From Akkermansia sp. N21116 (lineage in GTDB: Bacteria > Verrucomicrobiota > Verrucomicrobiia > Verrucomicrobiales > Akkermansiaceae), in assembly GCF_029854705.2 (NCBI RefSeq), contig NZ_CP139035.1, positions 248,001-312,000 of the forward strand: a DNA stretch of 64,000 nt. The letters are read 5' to 3'. Of this stretch, positions 38,601-45,550 are shown in pieces. Made by a program: the position numbers and the translations under genes. The stretch's first letter is position 1. The number at the start of each line of letters is the position of its first letter. The notes below the pieces were generated by a model. The model saw only the letters and a program-made list of their open reading frames with translations, was not told where the DNA came from and did not search any database.

Positions 38601-41600
38601 CCGGCTCCGGTCTTGACGAAATTCCCCGAGGAAATGATCCCGGACAGGGTCACTTCATTGCCGTTGGTATCCAGCGTCAGTTCCTTGTCGGCGGCGATAT
38701 CCAACAAACCGGAGATATCCTTGTCATTGCCCGTGCCGTCCCACCTCAGCGTCCCCTTCGACGAGGCCGCATCCGTACCGCCTATCGTGATTTTCGACGC
38801 AGCCTCCATCGCATCAAACGCCGTCGATGAGAACAACAGCGTACCGCCATTGCTCAACATGACGCTGCCTTTGCCGACGGATGAAGCGCCCTGCGCCTTC
38901 AGGACGGAGCCCGTTCCCTGGACGGTGATGCTGCCCGTACTGTCGGAGGCTCCCGTCACGGTAAGCGCCCCTCCCGTCAAGAGCAGGGAACCCGCTCCGG
39001 ACAAGGACGCGATACTCTCGTCCGAAGCCAGCGCTACCGACAAGATTCTCCCGGACGTTACCACATTCACCGTCGAAGAACCGAGAGAGACAACCGACGT
39101 CGTCCCCGCCCCGCCCTTCACGTTCATCGTATCGAAACCCGAGAATTTCGCCAGAAGAGCCGATACATTGTCCAAATTCAGGACTTTGTCGCCCGTCACG
39201 GCACCCGTCCCCGCCGATCCGCCATAAATCGTTCCCGTGTAATCATAGAAGCGGTCTCCTGCTGCAACGTCCGAAATCGTCACGTTCGTACCGGCGCCGA
39301 TCGTACCGTTCCCGTAGTTCCCGCCATAAATCGCGTTGTTGTGCTTAACCAGCAGATCCTTACCGATGAAAATATGAGTCGATCCACCGACGCCCCGGTC
39401 GTGCTCGGCGCTGCCGCCCACAATCAGCCGGGCCTCATTCATGTCGATCGTGCCACCCTCCAGATTCAACGTCGTATTGCCGGTCACTCCTCCGGCCCAG
39501 CCGCCGCCGGCCAGATCGGCACCGACTCCCGTCAAAGGAACTCCGGATCCATCCAATTCACCTACCAAAGTACCGCTCTTGAACGTTACGGTCGAATCTC
39601 CGGACACAACACCATACAACCCGGCACCGAAAATACGCATTGCCTGGTTGGCCGCATCCACGGCATCCAGATCAGCTCCCGCACCATACGTTTCGCCGAA
39701 CACGACATTCGTATTGCCGGCAACCCCCACATCCGTCGCCCCCGAGGCAAGCTGGCTGCCGCCGACAATGATCAACCGCTTGTCCGCACTGCCGGATACC
39801 GAAACCGACGTATTGCCGCCCACGGATATCAAATTGCCCCCGCCAAAAATACGGCTGGAAGAACTGATGCCCGTCACCACAATATTCGTATTGCCGGCTA
39901 CCGTCGCTCCAGCCCCGGAACCGCCCCCGTAAATCACGTTGCGGAACGTGCCCGACTTGATCGTAACATTCGTATTGCCGCCAACCGAAACCGTCCCGTT
40001 ACCGCCGGATTTGTGTCCGCCGCCGATAACAAGATTGTTGTACGTTCCTCCGTCAATCGTCACATGGGTATCACCCAGCACATTGACTTGAGCATTAGCA
40101 CTGCCGCCTCCCGAAATCAGGCCGCCGCCTGCAATCACCCCGGAAAACGTCACATCAGCCGGTGCAGTGACCGATACATTACCATCTCCATTAATGGTGA
40201 GATTGGGACTTCCCCCGCCTTCTGCTCCGATATGCGAACCGCCGTAAATATTCTTGGCAAAGATTCCCGATTGGCCGGCCTCCAAATCCACGGTAATGTA
40301 CGTACTTCCGCCATGAATCAGAGCAGACGCAGTGTTTTTCATCGTTGAACCGCCAAACACGTTACCCGCGGTCGTTTGCACATTGGCAATCGTAATATGA
40401 GTATCCCCGGTAAAGTTGACACTGACATTGTCCGGAGAGTAACCGCCCCCGTAAACATTGCCATTCATATGGGAAAGATACCCTCCGGAACCATTTAAAA
40501 TCTGGGCATTCTCTCCAATGTAAATATAGGAACTCCCCGTCATACTGGCTCCAAACGCCGGTCCCATGCCCATGACGAGATTGGCCGTCGTATCACCAAT
40601 CAACTGGACATGAGTATCCCCTACAAACGGTCTGTTTTCACCGGTGCCCCAACTGTTGACATTGGCTCCGACAATCATTTGAAAAGCTCCGCCACGAACA
40701 TCCATCCACACGTTTTTCGTAATCGTCACAGTCTTGTCCGTTGCTCCGGAGCCATCGGACAACCTGCCGCCGGCCAGGATGAGATTGTTTCCCGTCGCAT
40801 CTGTAATCACCACTGCCGCCGATGCGGATCCCGTCGAATCCGTATAAAAATATTTGGCATCGGTTTGCCCGGAAAGGCTGAAAGAAGCCGTCAGCGATTC
40901 CGGCACAGCATATCCGGGAGGATTCTGGCTTCCCCAGCTTTGATCATACCAGGTTATGGTTTGATAGCCGTCCGCTTCGAGCGCTGTCGTATTCAGAGAA
41001 ACTTGAATCGTATTATCGTTCAGAGTGAGGGTTGTATAGGAATCGGCCGCCACGCTCTCTCCATTATTCAACAATCCCAACGAAGCTCCGTTCTTGTAAA
41101 GATCGGCTGTTGTCAACCCGCCGCCGAGAACATAATCCCCGGCTTCCAATCGATCTCCCACAGCCAGCTCGACTGATGAAAAGTGGGCCTGGAACTGCTC
41201 GGCTGTCCCCAACAGGGAAACCGGTTCCTTTGATAAGGTAAGAATAAGAGAATTATCAGTCGATCCTCCCGTTGCCGTAATAAAATCATAGGCCTTGGTA
41301 AAATAACCGTTGCGCCAATCCAGCGTCGCTCCATTCAATGTCATGGAGCCGGAAGACAAAAACGATGTTGCGGCAGCGATGAGAGTCGACGACCCGTCGG
41401 CTGTAATATTCCCGGCTACCTTCCCATTGACAATATTAAGAGAGCCTCCTTTTAATTCCGTTCCTCCTTCATGGGCTGCAAGATTATTCAGGACAAGCGT
41501 TCCGCCCCCTGTCTTGATCAGTTTACCGGCACCGTCCAATCCGTGATTCAACGTAATCGTATACCCATTGGTATCGAATGTCGTACCTGCGGTACTCATC

Positions 41601-43696
41601 ATATGCAATGTGACATTGCCGGAACCGGAGACTTGAGAACTGCTGGCAGTTTCCCAATCGGCAGAGGCTTTGACCGTTCCCTGCCCCAGATTCACGGCAG
41701 ATGCGGCAAAATCAATGTCGCCTTTCTTAAAGCCCGCTTCAATTCCGTATAATCCACCCTCTCCGATCGTCAAAACGCCGGAACCGGCCCATCCATTCTC
41801 AGAATCGCCCAAATTCACGACATTGCTTTTGCCCCCGTTATCCATGTTCCCCGTCAGCATACGGTTTCTCCCAACCTTGAGACCATTAACGGTCAATTCT
41901 CCGGCAGTCAGGGTGATGATGGAATATCCATCGTTGGACATGGTCAGATTTTTATCGGAAACAACAGTTCCTCCCGAAATGTTCAGGTTGAAATGGGAAT
42001 TCCCCAACGAGTAGTTGGTTAACTGGATCTGCTCCAAAAAGTGGACATATCCCCCCTGGACAACCTCAAGTGTTCCCACAGCCCCGGAACCGTTGGTTTC
42101 CATGGTATTCGTCGTCAGTTTTCCACTCACGGTCAGCGTCGTAAATAGAGAAGTCTTTCCATTGACGGTAATACCCAGAGAATCGGCTCCGCCACTAATG
42201 GTAGATGCGGTCGTTCTAAACGTTAAATCACTGTCAAACAATAATCCGGTACCGTCTCCAAAATGACTGGTCACTCCCGTCCATGTTTTGCCGCCGGGTA
42301 CGGAAAGAGTCCCCGTTCCGGCGAGCGTAAATTCACAATTATCGGCAACATTGAATACTGACAAACTAATATCACCGGGAATCACCAGCTTGCCTCCGCT
42401 TACCGTCAATCCGGTGATTGAAGCGGTACTGGATGCCGACAGAGTCAAGGATTGATCGGCAGCATTAGCCGTCAACCCCGAACAGGCATTCTCCCCGATT
42501 GTCAGAGCAAATCCATTAACGCCATAGGTCCCGGAGGCTCCCAAATTCAGCTTGCCATCTCCTGTTTGCAAAAGACCCGCCTGCGCCGAATCCGTCAGCG
42601 TAACCTCTTTATCGTCGCCGAAAATAATAGACCCTTCGAAAGCCAGATCCTTCAAGTTATAGGACGTACCGAGTATATTGTAATAAATAGTACCCCAGCC
42701 TCCAAAAGCGTTGTTGAAATTTTCCAGAGTCAAATTCCCCCCCAAGGTCAGAGCTGCTCCCTGCTGAACCGTAATAACCTTTTCATTCTCCAGGACAAGC
42801 GTCCCGCTATCCAGTGTCAAGTTGCCCTGCATCAGAATAATGCCGTCCGCATGAACCTGCCCATTCCCCAACGACAAAGTGTAACTGCTATTCCCCGTAG
42901 CGGAGGAATACAGGACCGCCGCTTCCCGCGTCCCGCTCCAGGCATTTGTCCCCGGATCCGTCGCATTACTGCCCCATACATTCCCATTCCAGTTGCCGTC
43001 GGCCTCCACAAGGCGATATCTATACGTTCCCTGGTATGAATCCACCACCTGGAGTCCCGCCATTGTTCCTCGGGCCGAACCGCTTAAAACGTTGCCGATC
43101 TTGATCGTTCCTCCAATAACACCTTCCACAACCAGCGTATTCGTTCCGGGAGTCAAAGCCCCTTGACTGGCAGCCCGGTTCCCCCACGGCGTATTTCCCT
43201 CTACCGTATTCGTACCGTCGGATGTCCAATCCGTCCCATTGACATTCATCGCCGTAAACGTTCCTCCGTCGCCGGACATAATGATGTAAACCGTCGAAGA
43301 AATATAGGGCACTCCTGCGATCGTCACCGTATAGGCGGTCGTAGAATTGGTATCGATGTAATTGGAAAGAAGCTTGTCGGTTTCAGTCTCTTTGACTCCG
43401 GCAGTCCACGTTGAAATGGCCCTGGTCGAAGCAATTCGCAGGCCACTCAGGGCAGCACCGGAGTTACCCTTCGTCACATTATACCATTGATTAGCAACTG
43501 ATGGCGTAATATTATTCCAATTATCGGCCTGAACGGTAAAGTCGGAACCGACAACTCCAATTTCTTCAGTTCCGCTAATGGGATTACCATTCACGGAAAC
43601 AAAATTGACACTAAAACCGGTTGCCGTATCAGCAGAAACATGGGAATAGCAAGCCATAACGGCCGTTGCCAAAAGGAGGGGTAATCTGAGTTTCAT
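32684..43696 (-). CDS. Giant autotransporter (type V secretion) with beta-strand repeats
   Basis: About 3670 aa. A signal peptide (MKLRLPLLLATAVMACYSHV, start at 43696) leads a Gly/Thr/Ser/Val-rich passenger predicted to form a beta-helix, with many autotransporter-associated repeats of type TYAGTTTVSGGTLKAG. The middle (about residues 1000-1500) has GNTNV-type repeats (GGNTNVTIKSGTF, VAGNTNIVVTG). Three tandem units of exactly 113 codons lie around 37.86-38.64 kb. The last 300 residues (from about WNAWVQATGTYN) form the outer-membrane beta-barrel, ending in GYRYNF with the terminal Phe required for insertion. The 11-kb gene is uninterrupted. Function could be adhesion to mucus or cells, or a surface coat; no protease or lipase motif was seen. 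Confidence 0.9.
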   Translation of the reverse strand: MKLRLPLLLATAVMACYSHVSADTATGFSVNFVSVNGNPISGTEEIGVVGSDFTVQADNWNNITPSVANQWYNVTKGNSGAALSGLRIASTRAISTWTAGVKETETDKLLSNYIDTNSTTAYTVTIAGVPYISSTVYIIMSGDGGTFTAMNVNGTDWTSDGTNTVEGNTPWGNRAASQGALTPGTNTLVVEGVIGGTIKIGNVLSGSARGTMAGLQVVDSYQGTYRYRLVEADGNWNGNVWGSNATDPGTNAWSGTREAAVLYSSATGNSSYTLSLGNGQVHADGIILMQGNLTLDSGTLVLENEKVITVQQGAALTLGGNLTLENFNNAFGGWGTIYYNILGTSYNLKDLAFEGSIIFGDDKEVTLTDSAQAGLLQTGDGKLNLGASGTYGVNGFALTIGENACSGLTANAADQSLTLSASSTASITGLTVSGGKLVIPGDISLSVFNVADNCEFTLAGTGTLSVPGGKTWTGVTSHFGDGTGLLFDSDLTFRTTASTISGGADSLGITVNGKTSLFTTLTVSGKLTTNTMETNGSGAVGTLEVVQGGYVHFLEQIQLTNYSLGNSHFNLNISGGTVVSDKNLTMSNDGYSIITLTAGELTVNGLKVGRNRMLTGNMDNGGKSNVVNLGDSENGWAGSGVLTIGEGGLYGIEAGFKKGDIDFAASAVNLGQGTVKASADWETASSSQVSGSGNVTLHMMSTAGTTFDTNGYTITLNHGLDGAGKLIKTGGGTLVLNNLAAHEGGTELKGGSLNIVNGKVAGNITADGSSTLIAAATSFLSSGSMTLNGATLDWRNGYFTKAYDFITATGGSTDNSLILTLSKEPVSLLGTAEQFQAHFSSVELAVGDRLEAGDYVLGGGLTTADLYKNGASLGLLNNGESVAADSYTTLTLNDNTIQVSLNTTALEADGYQTITWYDQSWGSQNPPGYAVPESLTASFSLSGQTDAKYFYTDSTGSASAAVVITDATGNNLILAGGRLSDGSGATDKTVTITKNVWMDVRGGAFQMIVGANVNSWGTGENRPFVGDTHVQLIGDTTANLVMGMGPAFGASMTGSSYIYIGENAQILNGSGGYLSHMNGNVYGGGYSPDNVSVNFTGDTHITIANVQTTAGNVFGGSTMKNTASALIHGGSTYITVDLEAGQSGIFAKNIYGGSHIGAEGGGSPNLTINGDGNVSVTAPADVTFSGVIAGGGLISGGGSANAQVNVLGDTHVTIDGGTYNNLVIGGGHKSGGNGTVSVGGNTNVTIKSGTFRNVIYGGGSGAGATVAGNTNIVVTGISSSSRIFGGGNLISVGGNTSVSVSGSADKRLIIVGGSQLASGATDVGVAGNTNVVFGETYGAGADLDAVDAANQAMRIFGAGLYGVVSGDSTVTFKSGTLVGELDGSGVPLTGVGADLAGGGWAGGVTGNTTLNLEGGTIDMNEARLIVGGSAEHDRGVGGSTHIFIGKDLLVKHNNAIYGGNYGNGTIGAGTNVTISDVAAGDRFYDYTGTIYGGSAGTGAVTGDKVLNLDNVSALLAKFSGFDTMNVKGGAGTTSVVSLGSSTVNVVTSGRILSVALASDESIASLSGAGSLLLTGGALTVTGASDSTGSITVQGTGSVLKAQGASSVGKGSVMLSNGGTLLFSSTAFDAMEAASKITIGGTDAASSKGTLRWDGTGNDKDISGLLDIAADKELTLDTNGNEVTLSGIISSGNFVKTGAGTLTMSGASTYAGTTTVSDGTLKAGHVSGFGTGTVVLAGGTLDLDGKAAANGVTVSGTAVLNGGSAYAGVLTLDGGTLTGDAVNLAEGKTAQLKSGSIANVLSGDGGIEKSGEGTVVLTGENTYAGTTTVSGGTLKAGGLKAFSGSTVTLSGGTLDLDNLAIENALSVTGETTVAGGSAYAGTLKMDGGTLKGDALHLKEGTTALLSSGTIESVLSGGGAVTKTGNGTVVIKTQPTYTGLTTVSGGMLKFDDTALASPRLGNITMSGTGVLSSTNLTLTGNSVLTMNMAGRETGDASFVSLSGTFTNESTADKNLVLSGYQDLTPGTYQLFTGNDLLSLGDFKYVLSDTSTRGFLMDMVDNTVVLRVSTIVSWTWKGQAGDTNAVWKGVNESPGEVWDADESESLQYGPDNQVLWFVSTSQSHDFNHTVTIVGDVTPKSVTVSNESGDANSFVFAGDSDANITGTAILTKQGGGQLTIETHNTYEGGTRLEGGTVVVTNDDALGSGLITFRANETTSGGTLLAKGDVTLDNRLSAEGVSFSVGTVAAEDRLTLTQGEDIKDASISVEGAGTVALAGINHTSVLTGTVSVDEDSTLALSNTGADQEIAIGGRLSGILGTVEKNDGGSLLLKLQNGDDTFSGKFSMADGWLVMSGYKPDGISDVTLLTTNDIDVANLRLTASATLKIGSADSEGSVRVKDSLELGTEGFSGALILDKGTLDAADATAILGQNGSGQLTINGGEAALSGIQFGSEDSALTVHGGKLVLGASGITGTPGTVTLGNGVLSAATSWSSDHTLVLAGTADKGGSTVDVGQGLSISLSGALSGSGVMTKSGAGSLVLSGTNEGDTQWDGTLTVTEGVVELSSSSALAKGGLVVDGDSASADLGGLGIANAITIKNGSLTRASGYVSDSNVSILAHEGVAGIDLGGLKASAIASILVPVKTDISPYRATTISGIGSGNLTLEGPTTLMLGENNYVPGSSGRADGVIVFGSDAGASAAGHDVSLGSLTLGLTLDLQKSISRNNLEGTTVLLQLTNGRLVADAPQTHSATFNGYSDLSEGSLAWLKSIRFNPLLQYLGYAVKTVDISQAQFDSYLSDGQVAITAGGDVYFASDDKGQLNAGTHYNYLDAYKAVVIDEDLDISLSGAPAAGSGHPAGLKVENLLGGLGEDGTVYTITVANADPGSGAAKINFVNGLNTEGEKLDTVYDGNIAGGSADFIKTGAAGLTINGSFSTSGTVTTSEGTLTLNGTSSFGTLDTGREGAMTVIGGTGKTESLKGSGALSLSGEASRLTLTGAGNTVLDTQVTGSGTLDMAGGTLLVGTGSLSSDTTLNLQEHAGLYIGGGETIEMGYLTGPGTVDFQGVDAAPAVLKLTGNGEGTISFAMEGRGTLAKAGTGTQTLAMSNDSLSLDVQGGRLVVDLPSGTASYGHLAVNDGAELVLKNNAKSSGLLVHGGGSLVLGTSDPASTVGHMKLDISGNAAFGEGSLLTTVAAPGIDNTSVSATGTVTLPERMSLRFINHDSEGWNAPLSDLVVMDATGGFLNVSGQTLGSGTDFTDWTVTFEKSISLFYTSADLSIGHDGRQLLATPVLNKVNTLDQYAGSETAKAGAGLIWNAGLQKSGSNLDLLLSSIMDDIKTGSASSASHKMAAAAGSTVTSLLGAQQADYRYQQTLLRNRMTTMGLPEGYNYDGELPLWNAWVQATGTYNSLTESGDFAGYKYNTWGGTFGVDTNLSERLTVGLAMSASYGKLTSNGADTLSGDLDIYYANLFARYQKGKWGHNFIVTAGWSDGTVDRTVNYGEGSYTGHGSTSGSTYGAMYEATYDIALNEENNAIFQPLVNVSVMRNEVDDYNETGAGNAGLRVSGLEGTSATVSVGGRLMGIIGGNVFGRESLGELRVQVAQDLGDTRSEGNVGFLSNPGFSRQVKGSKAGTTGLQFGAGLSLPSGENGTIFVDATADIRSRMTSASGSIGYRYNF
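37862..38645 (-). repeat. Tandem 339-bp (113-codon) repeats inside the autotransporter gene
   Basis: The threonine (or Met) of the repeat anchor G-x-LK is encoded at 38540-38542, 38201-38203 and 37862-37864, exactly 339 bp apart each time. Units share TYAGTTTVS, GTLDLD, GGSAYAG, LDGGTL.GDA and VLSG.G elements. Two full units and a partial third are present; a recent duplication inside the passenger is implied. It could vary in number between strains. Confidence 0.75.
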
Positions 43697-43730
43697 CGTA
43701 GAAGAATTTGGATATTGTCTTCTAATAACA

Positions 43731-43876
43731 GTTTGGCAATCCGTTATCAAGGTCAAATTTCTCGCAGGAAATAGCCTCAATGTAGGTTTCTACAATAAAT
43801 CTTTATTCTGCTTCTTATTGTATTATTATCTATTTACAATAAATGACTTATTGATACTTATAACGGATTGCCAAAC
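43731..43876. repeat. Perfect 17-bp inverted repeat flanking 112 bp of AT-rich DNA (possible invertible promoter)
   Basis: GTTTGGCAATCCGTTAT (43731-43747) is repeated in inverse orientation at 43860-43876 without a mismatch. The nearer arm lies 34 bp upstream of the autotransporter start. The enclosed segment is strongly AT-rich and contains promoter-like stretches on both strands (for example TTATTG or TTGTAT followed by AT-rich boxes) and a direct repeat TACAATAAAT (43791, 43835). This is the layout of a recombinase-controlled ON/OFF promoter switch. No recombinase gene is in the window, so inversion is an inference. Confidence 0.5.
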
Positions 43877-44011
43877 CGCTTCAACAAAGTCGACATCATG
43901 AGGGTTAATTAACTGTAATTTCTCCCCACATCCACCAAATAACCAATTATAACCACCTTACGATCAGAAAAATGATCCCCATCCCAGATTAAGGCAAAAA
44001 CGTTTCTACAC

Positions 44012-44048
44012 AAAAAAAGCCCGACTCGACAAAAATGTCGAACCGGGC
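44012..44048 (-). terminator. Intrinsic terminator of the ferritin-like gene
   Basis: In minus-strand RNA, GCCCGG..TCGACA pairs with TGTCGA..CGGGC (44048-44036 with 44031-44019) around a five-base loop and is followed by seven T (44018-44012). It lies 58 bp past the ferritin-like stop and isolates that gene from the autotransporter upstream region. Confidence 0.85.
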
Positions 44049-44106
44049 ACGATGAACACGAGGGTTCACGAATAACTGTCAACGGGATACTCCCGGAATG
44101 AAACGG

Positions 44107-44415
44107 TCAGGATTTACCCAATTTTTTGATTTTTTCCTCTGTTTCCTCACTTCCTTCATCATAGTAGCCCTGTTCTTCGGGGGCCAACTCTTGAAGGAGC
44201 CTGTAAAACTCGCCCGCATGTTCCTTTTCTTCATTGGAGATTTCAATCAGGACTTTTTTGGCAAGTTCGTTGTCAATGGATTCCGCCAACTGCTCATAAA
44301 GTTGGATGGCTTCATATTCCGCTGCAATCATAAACCGGATGGCACGAATCAACTCCTTATCCGTCAGCTTCCGGTCTTCCTTGAGCCCGCTAAATGCATT
44401 TGAGAATTCTGGCAT
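44107..44415 (-). CDS. Small ferritin-like / rubrerythrin-like diiron protein
   Basis: A 102-aa, two-helix protein of the ferritin-like superfamily. The metal ligand pattern is a Glu in EYEAIQLY (E33/E35) and EEKEH (E62, E63, H66); only one ExxH copy exists, so two chains must pair to form a diiron centre. It resembles the standalone, half-size ferritin-like proteins found in anaerobes, which handle iron or peroxide. The start ATG 44415 is clear; possible promoter boxes TTGAAA (44463-44468) and TGAAAT (44440-44445) are 17 bases apart. No encapsulin gene is adjacent. Confidence 0.7.
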   Translation of the reverse strand: MPEFSNAFSGLKEDRKLTDKELIRAIRFMIAAEYEAIQLYEQLAESIDNELAKKVLIEISNEEKEHAGEFYRLLQELAPEEQGYYDEGSEETEEKIKKLGKS

Positions 44416-44510
44416 GCAGGGTAGACAAATTCTCCCGGCATTTCATTCACGAAAAAAATGTCTTTCAACTTATTTTTCCTCTACAATCCACCCCATCAAC
44501 ACGCCAAAGT

Positions 44511-45542
44511 TTAGCAGATCCTGGGCAGCTGGGCTCCGGATGGCATGCCCAGTATACGCCTCACCCCCATAACTCCATTCATCACAAGAGGTGCTGCCAT
44601 GCGGCCTTCTACCCGCCCCACAACGCATGCTCCGGACGAAACGGGAACGGAACGCAGGGCAGCCAAAGTCCGCGCGGCGGCATCCGCCGGGACGATCGCC
44701 AGGAAACGCCCTTCGCAAGCCACCTGGAGGGGATCCAACCCCAGAACGTCACAGGCAGAACGCACTTCGTCGCAGACCGGGATTGATACTTCGTCCAGAA
44801 CAATACCCAATCCGGACGAATCGGCAATTTCATTCAGGGTTGTTGTCAGGCCTCCGCGGGTTATGTCCCGCAAGCAATGGATGTCGGCGCCGCTCCGGAT
44901 CAAAGCATCAACCGACGGCCACAAAGGAGCCGAATCGCTCTCCAGCGACGAGGAGAACCCCAATCCTTCCCGCACGCTCATAATCGTCATTCCATGCCGT
45001 CCCAAATCACCGCTGACGATCACCGCATCTCCCTCTCGGATAGAAGAGGGAGCAATCAATCCCGGGTATTCCGGAGAACCGATGCCGCATGTATTGATAT
45101 AAACGCCATCGCCCTTCCCTTTTTCCACGACCTTGGTATCGCCCGTCACAATGCTCACTCCCAGCTCGGAGGCGGCACGGGCCATCGACTTGACGATTCG
45201 TTTCAGGACGGCCACTTCAAGACCCTCCTCCAGAATAAATCCCGCACTCAAATACAAGGGACGGGCACCGCTCATCGCCAAATCATTCGTCGTCCCATGA
45301 ACAGCCAGCGAGCCGATGTCTCCGCCGGGAAACACCAGTGGATGGACGACAAAGCTGTCCGTCGTCATTGCCAGCGTTCCCCCCGGTACGGAACGCAGGG
45401 AAGAGTCATGCAGAGAAGACGAATCTGTCCCGAAAGCCGGAAAAAACACTTCCTCCAGCAGACGGTTCATCAGCAATCCGCCTCCGCCGCAAGCCAGAGA
45501 CACGCGGTCGGAATCATCGTAGGGAACCGGGCAGGAAAACAT
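44511..45542 (-). CDS. hypE: Hydrogenase maturation protein HypE
   Basis: A 343-aa PurM-like enzyme that dehydrates its carbamoylated C-terminal cysteine to a thiocyanate, the cyanide source for the NiFe centre. The essential C-terminal PRIC is intact. N-terminal SLACGGGGLLMNRLL, TTDSFVVHPLVFPGGDIG, VHGTTNDLAMSGARP and DITRGGL motifs are as in HypE. It is last in the hydrogenase operon but separated from hypD by the sulfatase gene, eight bases downstream of the latter. Confidence 0.94.
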   Translation of the reverse strand: MFSCPVPYDDSDRVSLACGGGGLLMNRLLEEVFFPAFGTDSSSLHDSSLRSVPGGTLAMTTDSFVVHPLVFPGGDIGSLAVHGTTNDLAMSGARPLYLSAGFILEEGLEVAVLKRIVKSMARAASELGVSIVTGDTKVVEKGKGDGVYINTCGIGSPEYPGLIAPSSIREGDAVIVSGDLGRHGMTIMSVREGLGFSSSLESDSAPLWPSVDALIRSGADIHCLRDITRGGLTTTLNEIADSSGLGIVLDEVSIPVCDEVRSACDVLGLDPLQVACEGRFLAIVPADAAARTLAALRSVPVSSGACVVGRVEGRMAAPLVMNGVMGVRRILGMPSGAQLPRIC

Positions 45543-45550
45543 GGAACCGG

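Noticed and set aside
44107-44415. Encapsulin cargo ferritin
   Set aside because: The half-size ferritin-like protein could be nanocompartment cargo, but no encapsulin shell gene is adjacent and no clear targeting peptide ends the protein.
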